Below, in pieces: positions 29,541 to 41,243 of a stretch of DNA of 64,000 bases. Position 1 is the stretch's first letter. Each line of letters begins with the position of its first letter. A model generated the notes under the pieces. It worked only from the letters and a program-made list of their open reading frames with translations. It ran no database searches and was not told the DNA's origin. The DNA is taken from the NCBI GenBank assembly GCA_956465555.1, contig OY101126.1, forward strand, positions 290,501 to 354,500, written 5' to 3'. Position numbers and translations under genes: made by a program. The DNA is from Nitzschia sp. pyKryTriq1. Taxonomy: Eukaryota > Bacillariophyta > Bacillariophyceae > Bacillariales > Bacillariaceae.

Positions 29541-31657
29541 TCATTGCCTGGTGCTAGAGACCGCCGGTGCGACGAGCCCGCCTCTCTTGCTTCGAGGTTT
29601 CTCCTCTTTTGCCTTTGCCCCTGCAATCATTGTTGTGCTCACAAAACCATAAATAGCCGTCCAACCATCCTTCACCTTGGGCGTCCAGCCGTCTCCCAAT
29701 GCTGTCTCGAGGGTACTCAATAGAGCTTGACCGACGATTGGATAGTGATCGGGAATTACCCCGTATGCTACATGCTTGGCGCCCAATTCTTTCAGAGCGT
29801 ACGTTACGGGCTCTAGATCAGGTCCCAGCATATTCACTGCCACGTCGAGCATGTTTACCACTCCACGGGCGTGCGTCAAGAAATCTGGGTCGTTGTATAG
29901 TGCGTCGTCTCCTTCGCTGTAGTTATCAGTGAAACGAAAGAGCGCCTTGGCCCCAGGAGCAATCTCGAAGATCTTTCTAAAAAGAAGGACTCCAGCAACT
30001 TCTTGATAGCTTGGGATCGATCTGACTTTGTCCCAGCTTTGGTAAACCAACTCGATTGTACCCGCATAAGAAAACTGTTCCGTCGTGGCTTGCGGTTGCC
30101 CTTGATGCGACGAAGAGCTATCCACAGTGCTGGAGGAGCTACCAACGGAACTGGAGGAGCTGCCAGCAGCCTTACTTGCTTTCCGCCTTCGGGTCTTCTC
30201 CTCTTTTGCCTTTGCCCCTGCAATCATTGTTGTGCTCACAAAACCATAAATAGTCGCCCAACCATCCTTCACCTTGGGCGTCCAGCCGTCTCCCAATGCT
30301 GTCTCGAGGGTACTCAATAGAGCCTGACCGACGATTGGATAGTGATCGGTAATCACCCCGTATGCTACGTGCTTCTCTCCTAATTCTCTCAGGGCACGAG
30401 TTACGGGATCAAGGTCAGGTCCCAGCATATTCACCGCCACGTCGAGCATATTTACCACCCTCCGAGCATGCGCCAAAAAGTCCTGGTCGTTGTATAGTGC
30501 ATCGTCGCCTTCGCTGTAGTTATCAGTGAAACGAAACAATGCCTTGGCCCCAGGAGCAATCTCAAAGATCTTTCTGAAGAGAAGAACGCCAGCAACTTCT
30601 TGATAGTTCGGGATGGCTCGAACTTTATCCCAACTTTGGTAGACACATTCGATCGTATCGCCATAAGACGATGGATCCAAGGCTGGGTCTGATACATCGC
30701 ATGTCGAGCCACTTCCCATGGTAGAAGAGTTCATCGATACTACACTTAGTGCATCATCGATCATCTTGCTGACTTTTTCTTGCCTTGAGTTATCAGGGCA
30801 TTTCTTGGCAAACCCTCTGATCCCAGTGATCTCGGAAAGTACCGTAGAAACGGACTTTCTACTGCCCCTTGTCTTTCTTCTTTCCACAAGAGAGGAGTCG
30901 GCAACTGCTGCCTTCTTTTTGGGTGAGACAGGAGAGTTCATTTTCTGTCGCATTCGTTCGACGCGGCGCTCTCTCTGTGCCACGCGTCTCTCTGCCCCAG
31001 TCATCATGGCGGTTGATACCATACCGTAGATCATAGTCCAGCCATTCAAAACCCTCGGGGTCCACTTGTCCCCTAGAGCAGTTTCTAAGGTGTATAGAAG
31101 TGCTTCCCCGACAATCCCGTAGTGCGCAGGTAACACTCCGTATTCGACGTGCCGGGCACCCAATTTGCCCAGTTCGATCAATACCGGCTCCAGATCAGGA
31201 CCACTGTTATTGTTTTGAACAAAATAAGACAAATGGTGAGAAGCAGTTCTCGTACACGAGCCATCCCATCGACCTCGCAGGTTTCCACTGGCAGCAAACA
31301 CTTACAGCATGTTGACAGCTGCATCTAACATGGCGACCACTCCACGCGCGTGTGCCTTGAATTTGTCGCTCGAGTACAAACTTTCTTCGTTCCCCACAAA
31401 CTCTGGCCCAAACGAGTACATGTTGATCGCCCCGGGAGCCAGCTCGAAGATTCTACGAGTGAGACAAATGAGTGGAACACAGGTGAGAGAGCATATTGCA
31501 TTTGACCACTGTTGGTGTTCCACGAATATGGTGTTGCCACTTACTTTCTAAAGAGGATCTCTCCGGCGACTTCAGCATAGTTGGGAATTCTCTGGATGCT
31601 CGTCCAGCTCTCATGGACCGCCATTACAATTGCGAAATCGATATCGTCAACGATCAT
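29541..31657 (-). CDS. Three-domain globin (neuroglobin-like domains)
   Basis: Exons 31545-31657 (113 nt), 31306-31452 (147 nt) and 29541-31203 (1663 nt). The first two exons are the same lengths and phases as in the neighbouring two-domain gene. Product 640 aa. Domains at about 1-157, 268-416 and 465-617 all keep the distal His in [F/D]-LAHAR or FKAHAR and the proximal His in LG-[AE]KHVAYGV or LGARHVEYGV. Domains 2 and 3 are almost identical in DNA over long stretches at 597-bp spacing, so domain 2 or 3 is a recent duplicate. Basic linkers with coiled-coil potential separate domains 1-2 and 2-3, and a Ser-rich run precedes domain 3. Likely a soluble multidomain haem protein; the ligand is not decidable here. 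Confidence 0.88.
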
Positions 31658-33117
31658 GGTTGCTTTCTTGGTGATGTTCAACTATAGATGTTCTAAACGA
31701 GGTTGAGTCTCGTGGGTTGATTTCTCTGGAGATACTTGTACGGAGGATGGTAAATAGAAAGTCCAGTGAAATGAGAAAATGTACCAGCACCATAGAAACA
31801 ATAAGCGAGACTGCAGCGAAATGGCGCTTTCCTACGTAAAATACCCGTACGAATATATGTAAAAAAAAATCTCATGTTTCTTGTGATAAAAAAATTCTTC
31901 GTCAGCGGACAAACTATGCTACAGTAGGTCTATTATTTATGCCGTCACTCGCACCTCGACCCACGCACCACCGCCATCGTCCACATACTCGAAACTCTTA
32001 CAGGAACTTTCTACTACTGCTTGTACAGTACGTGTATCCATTACCATGACGCCATGATGTTTTTCAAAACGTGGTCGCATTTCTAGTGAAGCATTATCTG
32101 GCCTTCTCAAATCCGGAGTTATTACTTCAACCTAACCTACCGATAATACAAGATTGGAACAATATATATTCTCAATCGCATTCAACACAACACCAAGTTT
32201 TTATGTAATTTGCGTTTCAGTTAATTTGCTTGGCGGGCGGGCGGGCATAGCAAACACCTCTGACGCGGCGGCAATCAGCAATGACTGACGTTCTTCGTCG
32301 GAGCTCGTGGACGACCTCGCGCGTCGTAGAATTTCAACCCTCGCAACGCCGGAACGATAGTTGTAGACAACGTAGACAGCCCAATGATTGACTCAGTGGA
32401 CTGTTTTCACCCGTCAGCCGGGATCATCAGCGCTATCTGCACTTCTACGGAGAGTGACGATGGAACCTAGTCCTGTGCTTGCAGCCTTCGTCTAGTTCGC
32501 TTGCGCGATTCAACAGAAGGGCAGGCTGCTGCCAAGAAGCACGTAGAATAGCAAGCTTCTCTGCCATGCATAGTTGGCAGCGCAGGACACCGAACGATTT
32601 CATACAGCTAATCGCATTCCCTTGCCATAAAAATTTAACCTTGGTGTGCTCTCTAATAGTTTGAGGGCTGTACTGGATGCCGTTCTCCCGCAGGTGCGTC
32701 GCCTACTAGTAGTAGTAGGGGCGTTCCTGTGTAGTAGAAGGACGAAATTGAGAGAACTGGATAATCGTCGTCTCGAGTTTAGGGGCATATCACAGGGGCC
32801 ATTCAAGATGACATCATTAAATGAGATGATTGCGTCGTCTTAAATATGCGTACAATATTAATCAGGAGAAAACGGAAACACGGGTACAAGAAAACAAGAA
32901 CAAATGGTTGAGCGATGGTGTCACATTCTTCGAACATCATTCGTCTCGAAGCAAAAAAGGATGGGAGAAACCTCGCCAACGACGGACGCATCTGACTCAT
33001 CATCATCGTCATCATCGCATCGCATCAAAAGGAAAATACTTGAACATCCTCGATAATCATAAAAGGTCACAAAATCTATATCTTCCTGGTATAGCAAGAA
33101 CAAATAGTCGTCGAGAG
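31658..33117. other. Divergent intergenic region, 1.5 kb
   Basis: No gene recognised. GCGGGCGGGCGGGC run at about 32232-32246. The open frame running into the next gene from 32830 lacks an ATG and is His/Arg-rich noise. Confidence 0.5.
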
Positions 33118-34590
33118 ATGCTCAAGATCGCCGCCTCCTTTCTCGTTGCGGCCGTTCTGGCGGCAAGAGTGTCGCCTGTGGCGGCCAACTACTCTTGTGT
33201 CTTGTCGGATCCAATCGCATTGGATAGCAATGGACAAGTCGAACTACAACAGTTCATCAATGAGGATGAAGGAACATTCACAATGAAAGTAATCTACTAC
33301 GGACAAGCCTACATTGGCATCGGAGTGAATCAGGAAGGACTGCCCCGCATGACACCCGCCATTGTCGCTATTGGAAGGGCCGATGGAAGCAACTCTCGTG
33401 TTGAAAAGTACAGTATGATGCCCAACTCAGGTGTTCAGCTGGCAGCGTCTCAAGAAGGTCTCTTCAACGCTACTTTCGAGCAAACGGCAAGTACATCGAC
33501 ACTCACCTTTACGCAGCTTTTGTCGGAACCTGGCCAAGTCGCCATTACGGATGATTCGCAATGGATCTATGCTGTTGGATTTCCTAACAACCGTTTTGGT
33601 GGTCATGCGATTCGAGGAAGCTTCCAACTACCGCTTTCTCGAAGCTGTACTCTCCTCGCGAGCAGCGGCATCCCAGGGGAAGACGAGTCAGGATCAGCAG
33701 GAATAGTGGTCGAAGAAGACGAGGAAGGGACAGCGGCGACCAAACAAGTTGAAGAAACAACCGGCGTCGCACCTTCCACAGATGACGTATCACCATCGTC
33801 ATCCTCAATTCAGGCGGCGGGCATTGTCTTTGCGGATGTCTCCAAGCCTGATCGAGAAATGTGGATGGTACATGGTATCCTCATGGCTATCGCCTGGGGA
33901 ATTTGTGCTCCAGTCGCAATCGGTGCCAGTATTTTGCGTACTGGATTTGCTCGACTGGGTCTGACCAACGACAAGACTCTGTGGTTCCAGATCCACTTTT
34001 ACATGAATGTCGGCACTGCTCTCCTTACGCTAGCCGGTTTCATCATTGCTGTCTTGGCCAAGAACCAACAGCAGATGCAAGACGACGAGGAGACGACTGC
34101 TGTTGTTCATTTCCAAGGAACACATGCCAAAATGGGTCTTACTATTTTTATCATGGTATTCCTTCAAAGTCTTGCCGGACGTTTCCGTCCTAGCCTTCCC
34201 CCCAAAGAGACTGAATCTAGTATCATCGTTGATGGAGCAGAGTCGAGCAAACGTGGCGTAGTAAAGAAGGACCAACAAGATGATTTGGACAGGACGGAAC
34301 GAGATACGTCCGCGCATTTGGACTTTTCATCGTCCTTTGGACACCAAAATGAACAGTCCACAGGAATAAACGCTAAAAAATCCGACATTCGAATCGGCTG
34401 GGAGTGGGGACACCGGCTCACAGGACTGGCCTTGCTAGGCATGGCTTGGTATAACTGCCACACGGGTATCGTCTGGTCCTCGACTGTTTGGGAGGAAAAT
34501 GAAGACTGGACTGGAGTCTTCTGGGGAGTCGTAGGAGGTATTGTGGGTATTATCATCGCCTCGCGCATCGTACTTCAGATGACGGAGTAG
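33118..34590 (+). CDS. DOMON - cytochrome b561 transmembrane protein
   Basis: Member of the CYBDOM group: an extracytoplasmic DOMON domain feeding or receiving electrons through a membrane b561 core, usually trans-membrane ferric reductase or ascorbate-linked. The 490-residue protein has a signal peptide (LKIAASFLVAAVLAARVSPVAA) and a DOMON domain about residues 25-170 (VIYYGQAYIGIGVNQEG, DDSQWIYAVG). An acidic Ser/Thr linker precedes five helices starting WMVHGILMAIAWG. The four haem-binding His are visible in VHGILM, IHFYMN, THAKMG and GHRLTG. The cytosolic loop between the third and fourth b561 helices is long and acidic. The ATG at 33118 is chosen for the signal peptide; the longer open frame starts with TTG. 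Confidence 0.9.
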   Translation: MLKIAASFLVAAVLAARVSPVAANYSCVLSDPIALDSNGQVELQQFINEDEGTFTMKVIYYGQAYIGIGVNQEGLPRMTPAIVAIGRADGSNSRVEKYSMMPNSGVQLAASQEGLFNATFEQTASTSTLTFTQLLSEPGQVAITDDSQWIYAVGFPNNRFGGHAIRGSFQLPLSRSCTLLASSGIPGEDESGSAGIVVEEDEEGTAATKQVEETTGVAPSTDDVSPSSSSIQAAGIVFADVSKPDREMWMVHGILMAIAWGICAPVAIGASILRTGFARLGLTNDKTLWFQIHFYMNVGTALLTLAGFIIAVLAKNQQQMQDDEETTAVVHFQGTHAKMGLTIFIMVFLQSLAGRFRPSLPPKETESSIIVDGAESSKRGVVKKDQQDDLDRTERDTSAHLDFSSSFGHQNEQSTGINAKKSDIRIGWEWGHRLTGLALLGMAWYNCHTGIVWSSTVWEENEDWTGVFWGVVGGIVGIIIASRIVLQMTE

Positions 34591-35957
34591 TCTAAATCAA
34601 AGCAAAACCTAAGTAATGTAGATATCCCTGTTGAATCTCATGCTGTGTAAACATGCTGTGGTAAATACTCTCCTTTTCACCGTCGCCGCCAAAGAGCTTC
34701 TGGCAAGGGGAAAGCTTTGCGTCTGTGGTCGGTCGCTTGAGAATGAAAATGACAGAACCTCGACTGATGGAACCTGGGTCCTGGATGGCATAGACTACTG
34801 TATGCATCGGGATTCTCAGGATCCAAGATCGAGACCAGTAGATCTACTAGTGTACCAAGTCCACTTAGTCCATTTGACACATCTGACCTCCTCCCGACGG
34901 AGCTCGCTGCGCGCGTTGCAGGAAATTTCGATCAACTGATCTCTCTCCTCTACAGTACCTGGTACCTGGTATACCTCCCTACTCCTGATGACTTGAAGAA
35001 GAATTTATGCAGCAAAAAGTCCCATGGGGGCTTTCCAATAACAACATGTATCTTTGTCATCCTTTTCGATCGGCACTTTCCCTTTGCATTTTTGTCGGTG
35101 CTGCTTTTTGAGTCGTTCGTTCGTCGTTTGATGATGTCGTCGACTTCGATGATGTTCTCGCGACTCGCGATGTTGATTGGATTTTTTGCGTCGTCGGTTT
35201 CCTTTCTCGCGCTCGAGACTGAAAAGGTCCATAATCGTTCGGGGGAATTTGGGGTTAAAACGGGGAATTAGCCCAGATTTTGAGTCGTTCCCCCTAAAAG
35301 TTAGGGGGGATTCCACACGATTCAGTGGTCTACGCGATGTATCATAGCGCGAGGAAGAGGAGGACGGTTGTTCGGACGGATGTTGCGTTGTACCGGTAGC
35401 AGCGGTTGCGTTGGGTTTGTAACGCGCTCCATGGTCTCGTCTTTTGTGTCTTGTCTGCTCTCCGCTTTCGTTTTTTTACGATCAACGATCAACCCTCTCT
35501 CTCCTCATCGATCTCTTCTTGAATCTTGAATGCTTTCTATCTTGGAACGTGACTGCTCCGTTTGTTTCAATTCGTGCTTCCATTTCGAAGAAACGCCATT
35601 GTCATCAGTCCAACGAACGTTCATTCCTGGATTCACAGCACACTGTCTCTCTCTCTCACACACAAACACACCATTAGCATAGCCAGTGGAATACTCTTAC
35701 ATGCGCTATTCTTACCAAAACGACAACACAACCCCACGCTATTGATTGATTGATTGATCATTTCCTTCCTTCCTTCATTTATTCATCCATTCATTGCCAG
35801 TACAGTTTGAACTAGCTTGTCCACCTGTTGTTGTTTTCAATTTCCCCCGGAAAAGCAAAATCCGAATCAGCATCTGCGTTCGCTGATACTGTCGGTGGAT
35901 TGATTCCTTAACACGTGAAGTTACCAGTCAGTCTATTTGTTTGTTGATCAGTCAGTC
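34591..35957. other. Intergenic, long 5' region of HECT gene
   Basis: No gene recognised. Holds a GGTACCTGGTATACC cluster at about 34955-34975 and a (TTGA)n tract at about 35741-35760. A pyrimidine-rich, CTCTCT/CACACA-containing stretch at about 35640-35680 may be 5' leader of the HECT gene. Confidence 0.5.
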
Positions 35958-38817
35958 ATGCCCATCTTTCGGATTGTGGGAGGTAGCAACTCCAGCAACA
36001 ACAATACGAGAAGTAGCTTTACCGATGCTACCAACAACAACAACGTCGGCGCCAACAACGGCAACAACAATGCAAATTCTACTGCGCGGCCCAACCCGGG
36101 AAGGCACATGTATCCCGGTCAACGACTTGCGGCTGCCGCAGCTGCGGGACGATCTTCGCTCTCAAATATGAGCATGAATAGCAGCAACAGCAGCAACAAT
36201 ACCGCCCCTAGCACCCTTCCCTCGGTGCCGGGGCGAGTAGGAGGTTCTCTGAGCATGAGTTTGAACAACAGCGGTAGCGGTAGCAGCAGTAGTGCTGCTC
36301 GCGGCCAGATGATTCTGCAACAAGCAACGCCGCCGATGAATCCACCACCGCTCAATCCTGCTGCTTCGTCTTCCAGCAGTGTTTCCTCTTCCGCAGGCGG
36401 AGACGGAGGCGTTAATAGTAGCAATGTGGTGGTCAGAGGAACCAATGTGGGTGGTGATACGGGGCGCCCCGGAGCGTACTCGGTCACACGAACCACCACC
36501 GGCCCTGCTCAAGTGTACCGTGTCACGGTGCCCCCGGGAGTGAGACCCAATACAGAGTTTACGGTGCATGCCGGAGCCCGACGAGTGCGGGTCCGATGTC
36601 CTCCTAGCTCCAGGCCGGGGCACTCGTTACAAATCACACTCCCGCCCGAACCGATAACCCATCATCAGCCCCTCAAAATGGCGCCTCTCACTTCGGCGAC
36701 AGGCGAGGTGGGAGGAGGATGTGTCGCCATGACTCCAGAAGTCCAAAAGGTCAATCAAGCTGCCACAGAATCAGGGGGAACGGCGCAAACCTTCTTGGTC
36801 ACGATCCCTCCTAACATTTACCCTGGAATGCAGTTTACAGTCAATGTTAATGGCCAACGATTCATGGTGACTTGTCCCAGTAACGCTGGCCCCAACATGA
36901 AGGTTCGAATCGTTCCGCCGACCCAACGAGAAGAGCCCATGGCGGCTCCCAAGACTCAAGTATTTGAAGTAGCGGTCCCTGCCGGTGTTCGTCCCAATCA
37001 GCCCTTTACACTCATGGCCAATGGACAACGAGTCTTGGTCACGTGCCCACCCAGTGTGGTGCCGGGACAAAAGATTCGATTCCAACTGCCCGTCCAACAA
37101 GTCATTGGGAATATCCAATTGAGTTATGAATCGGAAACGGGAGGCTGGTGCCGTACGATTCGTGTGACGGACCTGAAATTCCAATGGGTTCGTGTCAATG
37201 GCAAACAGCAAGAGCCACAACACGAGGGTGATAATGCTGAGGCTGCTGTGGATAACATGGAGACTTTTGACTTCTCCAAGTCGGCCTATGTGAGAAAGAT
37301 ACACATGCTCGAAGGCAATGATGCTCGAATGCGAACAGGGACGGTAGAGCTGGTGCCCGCCCAAGACGCAGTGGTGGATTCACGGCTCGTCTATCACAAT
37401 CGAACGCTGCTCAGTTATGCCGACATTGCCAATGTACAAGGCAAGTCGCTAGAAGAAAAGACGAGTTGGTTCCAATCGATTTGTACTCAATTGACCGCCG
37501 AGTGGGACGAGGGGCATGTCAAACTTGTGGTTCGACGACATTCGTTATTGAATGATAGTGTGGACGCTGTCATGAGTTTGGGCCGAGAAGACTTACGGAA
37601 ACGATGGCGGGTCGAATTCTTGGGAGAACCGGGTATTGATGCGGGTGGTGTCACTCGCGAATGGTTTCAACTCGTGACGGAACAGCTCTTTGATCCTGAC
37701 TTTGGATTGTGGTTGAGTTCGGTCAATAATCAAATGTGCATGACCATCAACCCTGCCAGCAGTAAGTACTTGTTTGTTGAAGCAAAGGAACAAAGGACAT
37801 GGAATGACTTGGCGCGACTGTCGACTAACCCAAATTTCCGTTCCTTTTGACCCTGTAGATATCTCTTGTCCGGACGATCATCTAGTCTACTTTAGATTTC
37901 TAGGCAGAGTCATGGGTCGAGCACTCTTTGATCGCCAGCTCATCAAAGGGCACATGGTCCGGCATTTGTACAAGCATTTGCTTGGTTGGCCCATCACCTT
38001 TGAAGACTTGGAAGCCCAAGACGAAGGATACTATCAGTCTCTCAAAAAGTTCACGACGATGCAAGATTTGTCTTGCATGTGCCTCGACTTCACCATTACG
38101 GAAGAAACCATGGGCGTCCGAAGAGACGTAGAACTTATTCCGGGTGGCAACATGAAAGAAGTCACGGCCGAAAACTTGCCCGAGTATCTAGAAGCCAACT
38201 TGAGGTATCGCATGCTCGATCGCACCAAACCTCAGATCACTGAACTGTTGTTGGGATTCTTTGACATCATTCCGGAACCGGCCTTGACGATCTTTGATCC
38301 CAACGAAATTGAACTCATTCTTTGTGGATTGCCAACGATTGATATTGATGACTGGGAACTAAATTCGATATACTCTGGTCTCTTTGAAAGCAAAGGTAAA
38401 CGAGACAAGGTAGTCGATTGGTTCTGGGAGACCGTTCGGAACGATTTTGATCAAGAGATGAGGGCACGGTTATTACAATTTGTGACAGGCACGGCCGGTG
38501 TACCTGCCAAGGGTTTCTCGGTCTTGCAAGGCAATGATGGCAATATCAAAAAGTTTGCTATTCATGGTGTAGATCGAGCAAACTACGTCTACCCAAGAGC
38601 ACAGTAAGTACCGGCAGACGGTATGATTGCTTATTTATTGGTCATGGCATGGAAACACTCCATCTCACACGTGTCTTCTCGTTTTATTTCTTGTCATTAA
38701 CATTACAGTACATGCTTCAATCGCATTGATTTGCCGAACTACTCATCCAAAAAGGAGCTGTACGAGAAGCTCAAGACGGCCATTACCATTGCATCTGTCG
38801 GTTTTGACATTGAGTAA
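35958..38817 (+). CDS. HECT-type E3 ubiquitin ligase with N-terminal repeats
   Basis: Accepts ubiquitin from E2 on a cysteine and passes it to substrates. Exons 35958-37761, 37859-38603 and 38709-38817 (885 aa), with introns of 97 and 105 nt. The HECT domain covers roughly residues 540-885: FLGEPGIDAGGVTREWF at its start, YFRFLGRVMGRAL rebuilt across intron 1, and RAHTCFNRIDLPNY rebuilt across intron 2 with catalytic Cys852, 33 residues before the C-terminus. The N-terminal 180 residues are Asn/Ser/Ala-rich. Three related 45-residue repeats follow (about 185-229, 277-320, 333-378), each with a VTVPPGVRPN-type opening, a glycine turn and a V-x-CP strand, probably substrate or lipid modules. 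The open frame's own TAA at 38604 is intronic. The first ATG is 35958. Confidence 0.94.
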
Positions 38818-38982
38818 TGTGTAGTCGTACTAGTAGTAGTAGATCGACAGAGCTGCAGGTGATGATGATACAACCACTGCTACTTACTACTAGCAGACCA
38901 TCAAAAGTATAGCGTTGCTTTATGAAGTACAAGTAGTCTATACAGTAGTATCTTAGAGTCAGTCAGTACAAGAAGTATACAA

Positions 38983-39000
38983 ACACACACACACACACAC
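38983..39000. repeat. AC dinucleotide repeat
   Basis: Nine AC units between the HECT gene and the convergent low-complexity gene, just outside the latter's stop codon. Confidence 0.9.
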
Positions 39001-39012
39001 TTGTCAATACGC

Positions 39013-40614
39013 TCAAACGGCTTCCCAATTGAGGGTTCTTGGCGAAAAGGGCTGTTGTTGTTGCTTCTTAATCTTTGAGTCAAGTTCGTCTTCCTCGTTG
39101 TCATTGTTCTTCTTGGTATCATCTGGTGTTACCATGGTGGCATTCTCGTGCTTGGCATTGGTCATGAGTCGACGACGCTTGGCCACTGGTGGATGCAATG
39201 ACAAGGATTCTTCGTCTTCATTGTTGTTGTTGTTGTGGTGGTGGTAGTAGTAGTTGTTGTTATAGTCCACATTATTGTCATGAGCATCATCATCATTATC
39301 ATCATCATCATCATTTTCTCGTACTCGTTTGCGTGTGGGAGTAGTAGTACGAATGGGCGAGAGCGTCCAAACTGGAGGCGGTCGTGGCGGAGGAACCCTC
39401 AGAGACCCGGTAGTAGTTGACTTTTTGGGGCTGGCAACATCAGCATCATTAGAACCATCAGAAATATTATCCTGATACTGGTTGGCAAGTTGAGGATTGT
39501 TTTCTTGGTCATTGTTTTCTTGATTGTTCTCGTAGTAGTAGTGGTAGTTGTCGAATTCATCATTATTTTCGAAATGGAAATCGAGTACTTTGGGAACATC
39601 ACCATCATCATCATCACCATCATCATCGTGGTTATCATTATCGGCGTCATCTTGTTCCAAGAACAATGGCATCATGCCTGATGGATGCAAACGCGCTTGT
39701 CGCTGTTTTGCTGCATTGCTTTTACTGTCGGTAGGAGGTGCTGCCGTCAAATCTTGAAAGGGCATCCGTCTCGGTGACAATGATGCCATTAAGAATCTTG
39801 TACCAGGATGTGGTAGTGGACGCCCCTCTTCTGAGTGACGAGAGGATGGTGGGGATGGCGATGCATCTTTCTTTTTCCTTGTCTGCTGTTCTTGTTGCTT
39901 CCACTGCTGCAATACTCGCATTTGATGTTCACGTGCTCGTTCCCGCTCTCGCTCTTCAATCGCATGTTCCAAGGACATTCGTGTGAATTCTTCGGCTTGT
40001 TCCTGATTCATTTCCTTGAGAATCCATAACACGGAACAATCATCAGCATCAGCATCAGCATCAGCATTCATATAAGTATCAGCATCCTCATCAGTAGTTG
40101 TTGCTGCTGTTGTTTTTGTGGCTGCTCGTTGGTTCGTCTTCTTCTTCTGTTCTTTGCTGTTTTCGTTGCTGTTGTGTCGAGGCCATGCTGCGACAAATTG
40201 AAGAAATCTTCCACCATCTTGTCGAATACTTCCCAATATGGATTCAACTACGTACTGACGTTCGATCGCTGATGATTGTGATGACTGTGATGATCCACGA
40301 TCATCACTCCTGCTGAGCGCTTGGTACAAATCCAAATTCAAACGTATCAATCTCGTCCAATGCGGATTATCCGTACTCATAGTGAGACCAGAAGCAGCAT
40401 GCTGGGTGGTACCCAGCACTCGTTCCAGGACCACATCGTATTCGGAAAGTTGATGATCTTGGTGTTTTGACAGCTTGTTGTGCTGCTTATGGTTCTTTTT
40501 CGTAGGAGGAGGAGGATTCATCGTCGTTTTCTCGTTGTTGATGGCGGCAGAAGATGATGATGACAGCGAGAGTGGCGGCGGTGGCGACGGAGACTTGGAG
40601 GAAGAAGACTGCAT
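39013..40614 (-). CDS. Low-complexity protein with degenerate DILLGRG-type domain
   Basis: Encodes 533 residues from the first ATG (40614). Most of it is disordered: Ser/Pro at the start, and Asp/Asn/Tyr and His runs at the end. The one ordered part, about residues 45-150, reads YDVVLERVLG, then NPHWTRLIRLNLDLYQAL, IERQYVVESILGSI and GGRFLQFV, followed by W. This matches the order of the diatom domain I believe is Pfam DUF6824 (D-[IV]-L-x-GRG, a Tyr-rich helix, an [IV]-V helix, GGRFL, W), but the GRG is replaced by ERV. The same domain is intact in the gene at 46052. Likely nuclear, from basic patches such as VAKRRRLM. Function unknown. Confidence 0.65.
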   Translation of the reverse strand: MQSSSSKSPSPPPPLSLSSSSSAAINNEKTTMNPPPPTKKNHKQHNKLSKHQDHQLSEYDVVLERVLGTTQHAASGLTMSTDNPHWTRLIRLNLDLYQALSRSDDRGSSQSSQSSAIERQYVVESILGSIRQDGGRFLQFVAAWPRHNSNENSKEQKKKTNQRAATKTTAATTTDEDADTYMNADADADADDCSVLWILKEMNQEQAEEFTRMSLEHAIEERERERAREHQMRVLQQWKQQEQQTRKKKDASPSPPSSRHSEEGRPLPHPGTRFLMASLSPRRMPFQDLTAAPPTDSKSNAAKQRQARLHPSGMMPLFLEQDDADNDNHDDDGDDDDGDVPKVLDFHFENNDEFDNYHYYYENNQENNDQENNPQLANQYQDNISDGSNDADVASPKKSTTTGSLRVPPPRPPPVWTLSPIRTTTPTRKRVRENDDDDDNDDDAHDNNVDYNNNYYYHHHNNNNNEDEESLSLHPPVAKRRRLMTNAKHENATMVTPDDTKKNNDNEEDELDSKIKKQQQQPFSPRTLNWEAV

Positions 40615-41243
40615 AATGTTAGGGCTTGTTTCTGGTGATACAGTAGAATACGAATGAATGGGTGCCTGATGACTGATAATGGCTACTTGTAGCAATGACA
40701 GATCCTTCTTTTTTGTGTGACAGAGGTGTGCCTCGTTTGGAAGTTCGTATTACTGTTGTTGTTGTTGTTGGAGGGAAGTCGAAGTTGTTTGATGTTTCGA
40801 AAGATCGCATCGCTGGGCTGAATCGTGGTTGCTAGGGACTCGCCGATCGATGGTTTGAGTAATATTCATTCCTGATCATATTTTATATTCCGATGTCTTG
40901 TTACGACATGCGACATTCGCTTTTCCTCTAATTGAGAATATACGATCAAAGTTCGCCAAAAGGAGTCCCGGGTCCCGGCTTGTGATTTCGATCGAATGAG
41001 TCAAAAAGTCACTTGACACGATCCCCACGATTGATTGTGATTTTGTGGGCTCTACTACAGATAGATATTATGCCATTCCAACTCGGCGGTCATTCTGCGT
41101 TCCAATCTCCGCGAAATCCGATCCAACAAAAAGCATCACTCCCACACCGGTACACATTTCGGCTATCATACCATATTTGATACGATCCATACAGTTTTAG
41201 AATACTTGCTTGTGCACAAGAAGAAGAAGAAGAAGAAAAAACA
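40615..41243. other. Divergent intergenic region
   Basis: Promoters of the flanking genes are expected here. An (AAG)n-rich leader at 41219-41239 sits directly before the ATG at 41244. No gene recognised. Confidence 0.5.

Noticed and set aside
32830-33117. Extension of the DOMON-b561 protein upstream of 33118
   Set aside because: The frame opens at TTG without any ATG, encodes His/Arg-rich noise, and would bury the signal peptide inside the chain.
39029-40316. Hydrophobic plus-strand frames opposite the Asp/Asn-rich gene
   Set aside because: They arise from the reverse complement of GAT/AAT/CAC repeats, which give Ile/Val runs; no independent evidence for a gene.
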